This document shows positions 18,161 through 27,280 of a stretch of DNA of 64,000 nt, in pieces. The notes below the pieces were generated by a model, which had not been told where the DNA came from, did not search any database, and saw only the letters and a list, made by a program, of their open reading frames with translations. The position numbers and the translations under genes are program-made. Positions within the stretch are counted from its first letter, which is position 1. Every line of letters begins with the position of its first letter. Origin of the DNA: Candidatus Endomicrobium procryptotermitis (lineage in GTDB: Bacteria; Elusimicrobiota; Endomicrobiia; Endomicrobiales; Endomicrobiaceae); NCBI GenBank assembly GCA_031279415.1, contig JAITIP010000004.1, positions 1 through 64,000 of the forward strand, read 5' to 3'.

Positions 18161-20178
18161 TTGTCATCCTTACTAAAATAAGAACTCAACACTGCCAGCA
18201 ATTCTGCTTCAGATAAATCATCTTTAAATAAAATCCCAATATCCTTTTTTGCTTCAAAAATCATATAATCTGATATTGACTTAACAAAATCAGCTTCGGA
18301 GAGAGAAGAGTAGTCGGTTTTTGAATGGGCATATATGGTCCACTCATCATTTTTTTTAATTTTTGTCTTAACTAATGTTATATCATCAGCTATGGAAAGA
18401 GTGGTCAAGGAATTAAGTAAATCCTGCTCTGCCTTGCTCCATTTGTTATAAATATCAGTTCTTCCTTTATTTTTTGATAACACAAATCCGTCATCCCTTA
18501 AATCGTAAAAAGTAACTTCATCCTTTTCATAATCAAATGACCTGTTTGTCTCAAAGACGGCAATAGCTGTATGAGTTGAAGCATTAGGCTGAAATAGATC
18601 AACCGGCATATTTATAACAGTTTTAAGAGTATGCTTTTTTAAAATTGATTCGCGAATATCATTATCTTTAAAATAAGTTGAAAGAGGAGCAATAATAACA
18701 CCATACCTTGAGCAGTTGTCAAGCAATTTTATTAAAAATGTAATTTCTTTTGGTGTCGGATCAGACTTATTTTCCTTGCCGCTGTATGGAGGATTAATAA
18801 AACCAACTGTTGCCTTAAATTTATCTAATTCATCTTGAGCTTTCGGATTATTAATTGAATCATAGTTATGTATTGAAGATTTCCCATCCCCTCTAAACAA
18901 CATATTTGATACGGCACAAATATACATTGTCGGATTTATTTCAAAACCCAATAGCTGTTTTTCTTTTACATTATCTATTGCTTTCATTTTATCTGTTCTG
19001 CCGCTTTTATTGATTTTTTTAATCAAAGCATTCATGCCGGCAATTAGAAAAGCTCCGGTTCCACAGCATAAATCTACAATTCTATCATCATCTTTTAAAG
19101 GAATTATTTTTGTAAACAATGCGGCAATATGTCTTGGCGTTAGAACTATTCCTTTTTTTACGTTTGATACACCTGCATATTTTAAAAATTCTTCATAAAA
19201 TTTTCCTAGAATATCATAATTAGAATTCGTGGAAAAGCGTTTACTAAATAAAGGTATTACATTGGTTTCAAGTTCAATCAGAATATTTTTAAGAATATCA
19301 CTGTTTCTTAAAATTTGATCTGTTTTCAAAAATGCAAGCTCTGTAAACAAAGTTTCCAGTTTTTCAGAAAGAATCCCTTCTACATCAAGAACACTGTTAA
19401 CAGTATCAAAAATATTAGTAATAATGGTTTGTGCTGAATATGTCTTATAATGATCAGGAAAATCATTGAGATAATTAGATTTATTCTTTTTTACTTTATG
19501 TAAACAAATCATTAAAGCAGAAAGCAAAACAGGTCTCTTTTGTGAATCAATAGAACGAAGCAAATTATTTATTTTTACACTTGACGCACTGACAGAACTT
19601 ACTGCTTTTTCTTCATCAATAGAATTAAACAATGCCAAAAATTGTTCTTCCGTCATAAAATTTGAAACTTGCGGCAGCAAGAGTATCTTTTCACTTTTAC
19701 AATCGACTGTATAACAGCTGAATTTATGCTGATAATCCAATGATAAGTCTCCGCTGGCTGCTATTCCTAAAATTTTCCAGTTATCAAAATAATGCTTTAA
19801 TTTTTGGGGCAGTTGAGAATTAGTAAACCGTTCCAAATACCACTTTATACCACTTACAGCTCCTTTCTTCTTGTCGGGATTATCATGATCTTTTATTGAC
19901 CTCTTTTCTTCAACTAATATGAGAAGTTTTTCATGAGTGTTAATATATATGCGGTCTGGATATCCAGTTTTTCCATTGCCTTGTTTTGATGCAGTCGATA
20001 AAACAGTTTTTATTTCCTCTTTGATTTTTGAAGATGAATCATCCCAATCTGCAACACTATATCCAAGATTCTGTAATTTTTCAGTAACACTCGGACTTAT
20101 GTTTTTATCTTTTCTAGGCACCATTAATCTCCAAAAATTATTCTTTTTGCAAAGATTACATAATTTATTGTATTCCAA
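18157..20178 (-). CDS. BcgI-type restriction/modification (A) subunit: PD-(D/E)xK nuclease fused to N6-adenine methylase
   Basis: A 673-residue fusion. The N-terminal part has PD (residues 74-75) and E90-x-K92 in LILVEEKRS, a PD-(D/E)xK nuclease core. A helical middle domain leads to a gamma-type N6-adenine methylase with motif I DLCCGTGAF (369-377) and motif IV NPPY (462-465). Length and order match the A subunit of BcgI, a type IIB enzyme that cuts on both sides of its site and needs S-adenosylmethionine. The first codon is TTG at 20178, without a good ribosome site; an ATG at residue 19 is the alternative. No frameshift was seen, so the system may be active. Confidence 0.85.
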   Translation of the reverse strand: MEYNKLCNLCKKNNFWRLMVPRKDKNISPSVTEKLQNLGYSVADWDDSSSKIKEEIKTVLSTASKQGNGKTGYPDRIYINTHEKLLILVEEKRSIKDHDNPDKKKGAVSGIKWYLERFTNSQLPQKLKHYFDNWKILGIAASGDLSLDYQHKFSCYTVDCKSEKILLLPQVSNFMTEEQFLALFNSIDEEKAVSSVSASSVKINNLLRSIDSQKRPVLLSALMICLHKVKKNKSNYLNDFPDHYKTYSAQTIITNIFDTVNSVLDVEGILSEKLETLFTELAFLKTDQILRNSDILKNILIELETNVIPLFSKRFSTNSNYDILGKFYEEFLKYAGVSNVKKGIVLTPRHIAALFTKIIPLKDDDRIVDLCCGTGAFLIAGMNALIKKINKSGRTDKMKAIDNVKEKQLLGFEINPTMYICAVSNMLFRGDGKSSIHNYDSINNPKAQDELDKFKATVGFINPPYSGKENKSDPTPKEITFLIKLLDNCSRYGVIIAPLSTYFKDNDIRESILKKHTLKTVINMPVDLFQPNASTHTAIAVFETNRSFDYEKDEVTFYDLRDDGFVLSKNKGRTDIYNKWSKAEQDLLNSLTTLSIADDITLVKTKIKKNDEWTIYAHSKTDYSSLSEADFVKSISDYMIFEAKKDIGILFKDDLSEAELLAVLSSYFSKDDK

Positions 20179-20209
20179 GTCAATAATATCTACTTATTAA
20201 TTGATTTTT

Positions 20210-20830
20210 CTATATGTATTTTAAAATCTCATTCGTGTCAAGACAGCCTTTGCGCACTATAACGTAAGGGAATTTTACCATATCTATTACAGTAGACTCA
20301 AAAGAAAAATTACATTTTCCACCGTCCACTATAATGTCGACTGTTCCGTCAAACCACAGCGCTTCTTCAAAAGTTTTAGCGCTTTTTTTATTTGAAATGT
20401 TTGCCGAAGTGGTCATAACAGGACTGCCGGTTTCTTTTAAAAATTTTAGCATGAAGTCATCATCCGGTATTCTGATACCGAGATTGTCTCTCCCTCCGGA
20501 AAGAATTTTGCCCGCCTGCGTCGTAGAAAAAATCAAAGTAAGCCTTCCAGGCCAAAACTTTTCAGCTATTGTTAAAGCTTTGTCAGGTATTTCGACAAGA
20601 ATTTTTGCACTTTCAATATCCGTAGTCATCGCCACCAAAGGCTTTCTAAAACTTCTGCCTTTGATTTTATATATCATTTTCTGCGCTTCAATATTAAAAG
20701 CGTCAACGGCAAAACCATAAACAGTTTCCGTAGGCACAATGGCAATGCCGCCAGTTTTTATAATTTCTGCTGCTTTTTTATGCGCTTTTTTGTTTTTTGC
20801 AGGTATTTTTATTGTATTTTTATTATTCAT
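20210..20830 (-). CDS. tsaC: L-threonylcarbamoyladenylate synthase (TsaC/Sua5 family)
   Basis: A 206-residue YrdC-domain protein that makes threonylcarbamoyl-AMP for the t6A37 tRNA modification. Seen: the KTGGIAIVPTETVYGFAVDA motif, YKIKGRSFRKPLVAM, the WPGRLTLIF segment, DNLGIRIPDD and SPVMTTSANISNKKSA, all standard. It lacks the C-terminal Sua5 domain, so it is the short form. It lies 18 bases after argJ's upstream end on the same strand, likely co-transcribed with the arginine genes. Confidence 0.94.
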   Translation of the reverse strand: MNNKNTIKIPAKNKKAHKKAAEIIKTGGIAIVPTETVYGFAVDAFNIEAQKMIYKIKGRSFRKPLVAMTTDIESAKILVEIPDKALTIAEKFWPGRLTLIFSTTQAGKILSGGRDNLGIRIPDDDFMLKFLKETGSPVMTTSANISNKKSAKTFEEALWFDGTVDIIVDGGKCNFSFESTVIDMVKFPYVIVRKGCLDTNEILKYI

Positions 20831-20848
20831 GCTTTTTTCCGCAAGAGA

Positions 20849-22063
20849 TCAACTGCGGTAATCGCCGTTAATCTTTACATAATCGTACGAAAAGTCGCAT
20901 GTATAATATTTCGAACTTTCTTTTCCCGCTTTTAAATCTATTACTATTTTAATCTCTTTTTTGAGCAATGCTTTTTTTGCTTTACTTTCAGAAAAATTTA
21001 CTGCCATTCCGTTTTTTGAAGTTAAAATCCCGCACATATAAATATCCATTTTTTGGGGATTAAAATTCACTCCTGATCTTCCGACTGCCGCCGCGACTCT
21101 TCCCCAGTTTGCATCTGCACCGAAAATTGCTGTTTTGAACAGAGGAGAAATAGCTACCGTCGAAGCTATCGCTTTGGCATTATTTTTGGTTTTAGCATTG
21201 CACACTTCTATCTCGATAAATTTTGTCGCCCCTTCGCCGTCTTTTGCAATCTGTTTTGCAAGCGATAAAGTTACCGCGTCTAAAGCTGTGGAAAATTCTT
21301 TTAAATCTGCACGCGACAGTTTTTTCGTTTTGCTTTGGCCGTTTGCAAGAATTATCAAAGTATCGTTCGTAGAAGTATCGCCGTCAACACTGACGCAGTT
21401 ATACGATTTATCCGCTGAAGATTCCAAAAGCTTTTGCAGAGTTTCTGCCTCTATCTCGGCATCGGTAAGTATAAAAGAAAGCATTGTGGCATGAAGTCCC
21501 CGCATGTTCGGATGAATCATTCCAGCGCCTTTTGCACAACCCCATACCGAAATTTCTCCGCCGGCAGTTTTGACTTTTTTGAATGCCGTTTTTATGAAAG
21601 TATCTGTTGTCATTATCGCTGAAACTGAATCATCCTTGTTTTTCTTTGAAGTTCCGACGGCATTTTTAAGCTTTTTTATGCCGCTTCTGAAAGCGTCCAT
21701 ATTTAAATGCTGTCCGATAACGCCGGTTGAAGCACACAACACAGAATTTTTTGAAAGATTAAACTCTTTTTCAATTTCAGAACAAACAGTCAAGGCATCA
21801 GTTCTGCCTTTAATTCCCGTGCATGCATTCGCACAACCAGAATTTACGATAATTGCAGAAATTCTGCCGCCTTTTTTCATTTTCTCGATATCGACAATAA
21901 CTGGAGCGGCTTTCGTAACGCTTTTGGTAAACATTCCCGCAGCGGACGCAGGTACGCAAGAAATAAATAAAGCCAAATCTTTTTTGCCTTCTTTTTTATG
22001 CAGCCCACAACGGACGCCGCCGGCTTTAAACCCTTTTGGAAACATCTTTCTTTTCTCCCGCAA
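20849..22063 (-). CDS. argJ: Glutamate N-acetyltransferase / ornithine acetyltransferase ArgJ
   Basis: A 404-residue Ntn-type enzyme that self-cleaves into alpha and beta chains and recycles the acetyl group in arginine synthesis. Seen: VNSGCANACTG, CASTGVIGQHL, the KGAGMIHPNM segment followed by the autocleavage site ATML (nucleophile Thr), SVDGDTSTNDT and FGADANWGRV. Intact and of normal length. The start may be an internal Met (MFPKGFKAGG) six codons later. argC lies two genes upstream, separated by the Sel1 gene. Confidence 0.96.
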   Translation of the reverse strand: MREKRKMFPKGFKAGGVRCGLHKKEGKKDLALFISCVPASAAGMFTKSVTKAAPVIVDIEKMKKGGRISAIIVNSGCANACTGIKGRTDALTVCSEIEKEFNLSKNSVLCASTGVIGQHLNMDAFRSGIKKLKNAVGTSKKNKDDSVSAIMTTDTFIKTAFKKVKTAGGEISVWGCAKGAGMIHPNMRGLHATMLSFILTDAEIEAETLQKLLESSADKSYNCVSVDGDTSTNDTLIILANGQSKTKKLSRADLKEFSTALDAVTLSLAKQIAKDGEGATKFIEIEVCNAKTKNNAKAIASTVAISPLFKTAIFGADANWGRVAAAVGRSGVNFNPQKMDIYMCGILTSKNGMAVNFSESKAKKALLKKEIKIVIDLKAGKESSKYYTCDFSYDYVKINGDYRS

Positions 22064-22088
22064 ACATAGTTTCGAATATTGCTCCTTT

Positions 22089-22775
22089 TTATTTTAATCC
22101 AAAAAAATGGAGTATTTTTTCTTTATAACTTAGCACAGTTTGTTTTACTACGTTGAATACTTTTCTTTCCGCGGCAATTCTTTCGGCTTCGGCGGCTTTC
22201 TCGGCTGCAAGTCTTGCAGCTTCTGCTGCGGCTTTTGCTTCTGCTGCGGCTTTTGCTTCGGCGGCCAATTTCGCCACTTCGGCCTCAGCCGCTTCTTTTG
22301 CTTTTCTTTCGGCATCAGCGGCAGCTTGCTTTTTAGCCGCGGCGGCGGACTTTCTCTTAGCATCGGCCGCTTTTACCTGTTCAATAAGTTTTTGTTTTGC
22401 CGAAGCGATTAGTTCATCGACTTTTGCGCCTTTATATGTCGTTTCTTTCGAGGCTTCAAACCATTTTATCGATTTCTCATAATCGCGTTTAATTTTATCG
22501 TTTCCATTATAATAAAGATTTCCGAGAGTATACTGTGCCCTGCCATAACCGTTTTCGGCGGATTTGTTGAGCCATTTTAAAGCGTTTTCCGTATCTTTTT
22601 TATAGGTATAAACCATGCTGAGCTCATATTGCGCACCCCTGTCACCTCTTTCGGCATCGGCTTTCAAATCGGCAACGTCTTCTGGCGAGTTAGGATTTAC
22701 CGCTTTTTTTTGTGCAAAAGTAAAACTTGAAAACAACAAACAAAGAATAATTGCAGTGAAAAAATTTTTTTTCAT
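22089..22775 (-). CDS. Exported Sel1-repeat protein with Ala/Lys/Glu-rich tail
   Basis: A 228-residue protein. The N-terminus is a clear signal peptide (FFTAIILCLLFSSFTFAQ). Residues about 35-110 hold Sel1/TPR-type repeats, for example AQYELSMVYTYKKDTENALKW and AQYTLGNLYYNG. The rest is a long Ala/Lys/Glu-rich coiled coil (repeats of the AEAKAAAEA type) followed by a hydrophobic C-terminal end. Such proteins often serve as periplasmic adaptors; the partner is unknown. It lies between argJ and argC without an obvious link to arginine. The low-complexity region gives long but false frames on both strands. Confidence 0.85.
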   Translation of the reverse strand: MKKNFFTAIILCLLFSSFTFAQKKAVNPNSPEDVADLKADAERGDRGAQYELSMVYTYKKDTENALKWLNKSAENGYGRAQYTLGNLYYNGNDKIKRDYEKSIKWFEASKETTYKGAKVDELIASAKQKLIEQVKAADAKRKSAAAAKKQAAADAERKAKEAAEAEVAKLAAEAKAAAEAKAAAEAARLAAEKAAEAERIAAERKVFNVVKQTVLSYKEKILHFFGLK

Positions 22776-22857
22776 TTTTTTTCCTTTTATTTTTTTAACT
22801 TGTCTTTTGTCTTTGCTAAACTTCCAAGATTGCTGCCTTCTAATCTTCTGCTGTTAG

Positions 22858-23880
22858 TTACACCAACCCTTCTGTTTCTGATAAATTGAACATTATATTC
22901 ATGTTCTGCACCGCTTGTCCGCTTGCGCCTTTAACAAGGTTGTCTATTACGGAAATTATTATAAGAGTGCCGGTTCTTTCATCGATTTTTAACGATATTT
23001 CGCAGAGATTTGTATTTTCTACATCTTTTATGCCTGGCATTTTACCTTCATCAAAAATTTTAACAAAAGGCTTTCCTTCATAAAATTTTTTGTATGCGCC
23101 AATGATCTCTGTAGTTTTAGTATCTTTTTTAAGTCTTACATAAATCGTCGAAAGCATTCCTCTTTCTACGGGAATAATATGCGGAGTGAAAATAAGCGTT
23201 ATGTTTTCTCCGGACAACTTTGCAAGTTCCTGCTCTATTTCAGGTATATGCCTGTGGCTTCCAGCTATTTTATAAGCTCTAAAATTTGGATGTTCATTTG
23301 CAAAATATTCCTGCGAAGCTTTTCTCCCTGCTCCAGAAATTCCGCTTTTAGCATCGACAATCATTCCTTTTAAATCAACAAAACCGTTTTTTACCGCAGG
23401 CGCACAACCTAAAAGAATGCTGGTAGGGTAACATCCGGGATTGGCGACGATGGACGCATTTTTTATACGAGCTTCATTCAGCTCCGACAGTCCATAAACA
23501 GCTTTTGCAATATAATCTTTTGCCGTATGAGCCACTTTATACCATTTTTCATAAACCACAGCATCGTTTATCCTGAAATCCGCAGACAAATCTATGACTT
23601 TGATTCCCGCATCCGCAAGTTTAGGCACAATTTCAAAAGCTACGGCATGAGGCAATGCAAGAAATACCACATCGCTGCCATCTTTAATTTTATTTATATC
23701 TAAAGCTTCGACTTTCAAATTTAGACCTGCAAAATGCGGATAAACATCTTTTAAATCTCTCGCTGCAGAAGAATTCCTACCATAAAGACCGCATATGCTA
23801 GCATGTGGATGCTTTGAAAGGATTTTTAAAAGTTCTTCTCCTGTATAACCCGTTATCCCTACAATTGAAACTCTAATCAT
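22858..23880 (-). CDS. argC: N-acetyl-gamma-glutamyl-phosphate reductase
   Basis: A 340-residue NADPH enzyme of arginine synthesis that reduces acetylglutamyl phosphate to the semialdehyde. Seen: the Rossmann [17 protein letters not shown], the catalytic Cys in [20 protein letters not shown] and the [14 protein letters not shown] His motif. Normal length, intact. Its start overlaps the end of rsmI by 8 bases, implying coupled translation. Confidence 0.97.
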   Translation of the reverse strand: MIRVSIVGITGYTGEELLKILSKHPHASICGLYGRNSSAARDLKDVYPHFAGLNLKVEALDINKIKDGSDVVFLALPHAVAFEIVPKLADAGIKVIDLSADFRINDAVVYEKWYKVAHTAKDYIAKAVYGLSELNEARIKNASIVANPGCYPTSILLGCAPAVKNGFVDLKGMIVDAKSGISGAGRKASQEYFANEHPNFRAYKIAGSHRHIPEIEQELAKLSGENITLIFTPHIIPVERGMLSTIYVRLKKDTKTTEIIGAYKKFYEGKPFVKIFDEGKMPGIKDVENTNLCEISLKIDERTGTLIIISVIDNLVKGASGQAVQNMNIMFNLSETEGLV

Positions 23881-24592
23881 ATTTCTTCTCCGCTTTGAAT
23901 TCTTTATTATTTGAATTTTCCGGATAAATCAGTACGGTAAATTCACCCCGCAGACTTTGTCTGTTTTTTATGTTTTCGAACACTTCTTTAATACTTCCTC
24001 TTATAAACTCTTCAAACTTTTTTGTCAGCTCCCTTGCAAGACACATATCGGCTTTTTCACCAAAAAGTTCAAGACAGTTCTCAACGGTTTTCAAAATTCT
24101 GTGAGGAGATTCGTAAAAAACTATAGTTTTGCCAAGCGAAGAACACAGCGCAAGTTCCTTTTTTATCTTACCTGCCTTTCTTTTTAAAAACCCGCAAAAA
24201 ACGAATCCATCTGAAGGCAGACCGGAGCCTACCAAAGCTGTTATCACGGCACTTGCTCCGGGCAGAACTTCGATTTTTATATTTTTGTCTAATGCTTCTT
24301 TTATGAGCATATAACCCGGGTCAGAAACTGCAGGTGTTCCGCCATCAGAAACAAGAGCTACGTTTTTCCCGTTGATAAGCTTATCCGCAATTTGTGGCAG
24401 GCGGCAATGCTGATTATAGGAATAAAAACTTATAAGTGGTTTTGATATTTCAAAATGCGTAAGAAGTTTCAAACTCTGTCTGGTATCTTCACAGGCAATT
24501 AAATCACATTCTTTAAGAACTCTTAAAGCTCTTAATGTTATATCTTCAAGATTTCCTATAGGTGTTGGAACTATATACAGAGTACCGCTCAT
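23873..24592 (-). CDS. rsmI: 16S rRNA (cytidine-2'-O)-methyltransferase RsmI
   Basis: About 239 residues from ATG 24592 ([20 protein letters not shown]). It 2'-O-methylates C1402 of 16S rRNA with SAM. Seen: the SAM-pocket motif [15 protein letters not shown], the [17 protein letters not shown] segment and CFGFLKRK-like FCGFLKRK. It is of the TP-methylase fold. The frame is open for eight further residues upstream (to 24616), but the family start is at 24592. Upstream of argC on the same strand. Confidence 0.95.
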   Translation of the reverse strand: MSGTLYIVPTPIGNLEDITLRALRVLKECDLIACEDTRQSLKLLTHFEISKPLISFYSYNQHCRLPQIADKLINGKNVALVSDGGTPAVSDPGYMLIKEALDKNIKIEVLPGASAVITALVGSGLPSDGFVFCGFLKRKAGKIKKELALCSSLGKTIVFYESPHRILKTVENCLELFGEKADMCLARELTKKFEEFIRGSIKEVFENIKNRQSLRGEFTVLIYPENSNNKEFKAEKKYD

Positions 24593-24663
24593 AATTATTA
24601 AAAACCGGCAATCCATCTTTAAAAAAATGGATTTGCTTATTATATTAAAATTCTCTCTTGCCG

Positions 24664-26250
24664 CTACTTATATATCCTACGGTAATTTATGTGCGGGAAA
24701 ATATTGTTTTTGTTTTCTAGATCGTTAAGATAAAATTCGTCAATCGAATTGCCAGTTATCTGCCCATAAAGATTTGTGAAATTCACGATATGATCTCTGG
24801 TGCGTTTTTGCGCATATTCAACCATCGTTCCAGTGGTCATGATAAAAGCCCAGTCCGAAGATTGAGCAAGAAGAAGTTCCCTTGCCGACTGATTTAAAGC
24901 CCTTTCAAGAACATCTGAAGCATTCGGAAATCTTTCTGTAAGTTCGACCATTCTTTCCGCGGCTTTATGTAGATGTCTGTAAATATAATCGTTGGATTCA
25001 TTCAGCCAGACCTCATAATAGCCTTTGTCACCCCAAGACGAAGCAGCAGGCGTAAGAATCTGGTTAACCGGAAACTTTTCTAAATATTCAATCGGAGTAA
25101 TCGGTTTTATTATATTTTGATCATAATGCATTTTTCTGAAAAGAAAATTTATAAAGTCAGGACCTTCAAACCACCAATGGCCGAAAAGTTCTGCATCATA
25201 CATTGAAGTGACAAGCGGCGGCCTTCCCAAAATTTCCGCAAGATATTCAGCCTGTTTTATTCTATTAAAAAGAAAATTTCCGGCATGTTCTGCCGCCTTA
25301 TTTTTTGCCTGTTGCGGATTATAAGGCTGCTTGTCGCTGAGCGAAACTTTGCCGGTAATTCTGTGATATTTTATGCCTATATTTCTTCTTATTCCATCTG
25401 AATGTAGATAAGGTTTTATGTATTCATATTCCAAATCGTAACCCAAATCCCTGTAAAATTCTCTGTAATCCGGATCTCCTGGATAACCGGATTCGGCGCT
25501 CCATACCTGATGAGCTGTTTCCATATCTCTTGAAAACGCCGCTACGCCGCTCGGACAATAAGCAGGAGCAAAAACTCCGAATTTTGGACGCGGCGTTCCG
25601 TAAAGTATTCCGTGAGCTTCAAGAAAAAAGAATTTTATGTCTTCTTCTTTCAAAATTTTGTCTATTCCAGGATAGTAAGCACATTCGGCGAGCCAAATTC
25701 CACGCGGAACGCGGCCGAAATGCCTTGCATAATCGTCAACAGCAACTCTTATCTGCGCCCTTTGAGCTTTTTCATTATCCATAAGCGGAATAAAACCATG
25801 CGTCGCACAGCAAGTTATGATTTCTATCTTTCCCATATCCTGCATATTTTTAAAACCCGTCAGAATATTGCCGTTATATTTTTCCCAAAGCCTTCTGCAT
25901 TCTTTAAAATGTGCGTCATACATCAGCGCCACAGGATGAAATTCTGGCAAAGCTTTTGTGCGATGCAATTCTTTTTCTGCAAACTCTATATGTTTATTTA
26001 ACCTTTCATAATATCTGGACTGAAGCAAAGAATCCGCAAGCATGTTGGCAAGAGGAGGAGTGATTGTCATTGTAAGACGGAAGTCAATGCCATCCTCGAC
26101 AAGCTTTTCAAAAACCGACAATAAAGGGAGATAAGTTTCCGAAACGGCTTCGTAAAACCAGTCTTCTTCTAAAAAATCGGGATATTCCGGATGTCTGACA
26201 TATGGAAGGTGAGCATGCAACTGTAAGCACCAATATCCTCTAGGATCCAT
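24664..26250 (-). CDS. GH57 1,4-alpha-glucan branching enzyme-like protein
   Basis: A 528-residue glycoside hydrolase family 57 protein of the DUF1957 branching-enzyme type. Seen: LQLHAHLPYVRHPEYPDFLEE at the N-terminus, the nucleophile motif GIWLAECAYYPG (Glu near residue 189), the acid/base region TSMYDAELFGHWWFEGP, and the C-terminal helical domain with LLLAQSSDWAF typical of family 57 branching enzymes. It would add alpha-1,6 branches to glycogen-like glucan in the cytoplasm. The neighbouring DUF4912 gene, a frequent partner, is broken. Intact frame; ATG 26250 chosen over the preceding ATG. Confidence 0.9.
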   Translation of the reverse strand: MDPRGYWCLQLHAHLPYVRHPEYPDFLEEDWFYEAVSETYLPLLSVFEKLVEDGIDFRLTMTITPPLANMLADSLLQSRYYERLNKHIEFAEKELHRTKALPEFHPVALMYDAHFKECRRLWEKYNGNILTGFKNMQDMGKIEIITCCATHGFIPLMDNEKAQRAQIRVAVDDYARHFGRVPRGIWLAECAYYPGIDKILKEEDIKFFFLEAHGILYGTPRPKFGVFAPAYCPSGVAAFSRDMETAHQVWSAESGYPGDPDYREFYRDLGYDLEYEYIKPYLHSDGIRRNIGIKYHRITGKVSLSDKQPYNPQQAKNKAAEHAGNFLFNRIKQAEYLAEILGRPPLVTSMYDAELFGHWWFEGPDFINFLFRKMHYDQNIIKPITPIEYLEKFPVNQILTPAASSWGDKGYYEVWLNESNDYIYRHLHKAAERMVELTERFPNASDVLERALNQSARELLLAQSSDWAFIMTTGTMVEYAQKRTRDHIVNFTNLYGQITGNSIDEFYLNDLENKNNIFPHINYRRIYK

Positions 26251-26274
26251 CACATACCCCCCCCGTATCGCAAT

Positions 26275-27168
26275 CTATTTGGTTTTTTTACACATTTTAA
26301 ACGTAATATGATTTTTCATTGTCCCAGATGAAGATATTGCTTCTATAGGGCAGCCTTGCTATCCATCAGGAAGATAAAATCTTAAAGAAAACAAACCGTC
26401 GACAGCAAGAGGTACATTTTTCCCTGAACAATAAGAGAAGCATCGGGTTACACAGCTCCATAAATATCATCTCTCGCTATCGGTTTTAAGTTAGAAGTTT
26501 TTTTCTTTTACATCCACGGTTTTTACAAAAGGGAACTCTCCACTTTTAAAAGAAGAACTGGCTCCTTCAGGCATTCCGCTTGCGGAAAGTTTCGTAAGTT
26601 CTTCCCAGCGTTCTCTCATAAGTTTTACTAAATCATATGAACTTTGTCCGATATGTCTCGCTCCGGAAATTTTGAGAAGTCTTTCAAATTCAACATGTAA
26701 AAGCGCCCACTGTTCATCAGTAACGCTTGAAATACCATGTCTTGGCATAGCTGTCGAATTTGTTCTCGCAACGGTGATAAATTCACCGTTTTTAAGAATA
26801 TACCCTACATCTGCACACCATGAACAGTTAAACTCTCCGACGTTTACATACCAACTCAAAGCATTTGGATTAACTGAAATATCAAACGATTTATTAGCAT
26901 TTCTCCCGTCAAAGTTTACATTAGTGACATCATATACTCTTATTGTAAGGTTGGAAGGATCGAAGTTTTGTCCGTATTTATTTTTGATTTCTTCTATTGT
27001 ATTAGCACTGATTTCCCAATAAATATATATCCATATCGCATCCCTAGGAAGCATAACCGCCTTCGTGTCTCCGTAATTGGAAGGAAGTCCCGATTTATTT
27101 ACCCTGCTGCTTTTGTCTATGCCTTGTATTTTAGAGCTTAAATTTTCGCTCATGGTATATTTCTCCAA
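26275..27168 (-). pseudogene. DUF4912 protein gene, C-terminal domain lost by frameshift and stops
   Basis: The first 225 codons (26491-27168) form a DUF4912 domain: AVMLPRDAIWIYIYWEIS, RVYDVTNVNFDG, WYVNVGEFNCSWCADVGYI and ARTNSTAMPRHGISS. The frame then stops. Beyond the stop, other minus-strand frames still read PIARDDIYGAV, then DASLIVQGK, then VPLAVDGLFSLRFYLPDG, a stop, and PIEAISSSGTMKNHITFKM before TAG at 26275. That is the glycine/proline-rich beta domain that ends full-length DUF4912 proteins ('DGtFslRfaLPDG ... AvS.DG'). So at least two frameshifts and two stops have cut the gene. The shortened product might persist, but the full gene is broken. The GH57 gene follows. Confidence 0.75.
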
Positions 27169-27244
27169 TCTTTTATATTTACTAATAATGCTGAAATTTC
27201 GTATTGATTTTATATTTTTTAATAGTTTAAGTCAATTCTTTTTT

Positions 27245-27274
27245 TTGACAAATTTTTTAAAATTTAGTTACAAT
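27245..27274 (+). promoter_or_regulatory. Promoter for dprA, probably giving a leaderless mRNA
   Basis: TTGACA (27245-27250), an 18-base spacer and TACAAT (27269-27274). The dprA ATG begins 7 bases after the -10, at the expected transcription start, and there is no ribosome site. Confidence 0.6.
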
Positions 27275-27280
27275 TAGTTC

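Noticed and set aside
15545-20178. Type I restriction system (HsdM/HsdS/HsdR)
   Set aside because: No HsdR helicase; the methylase carries its own PD-(D/E)xK nuclease, and the specificity subunit is of BcgI-B size.
22140-22482. Several Ala/Gly/Cys-rich frames on the plus strand and an extra minus frame
   Set aside because: They are shadows of the low-complexity Ala/Lys/Glu repeat of the Sel1 protein gene.
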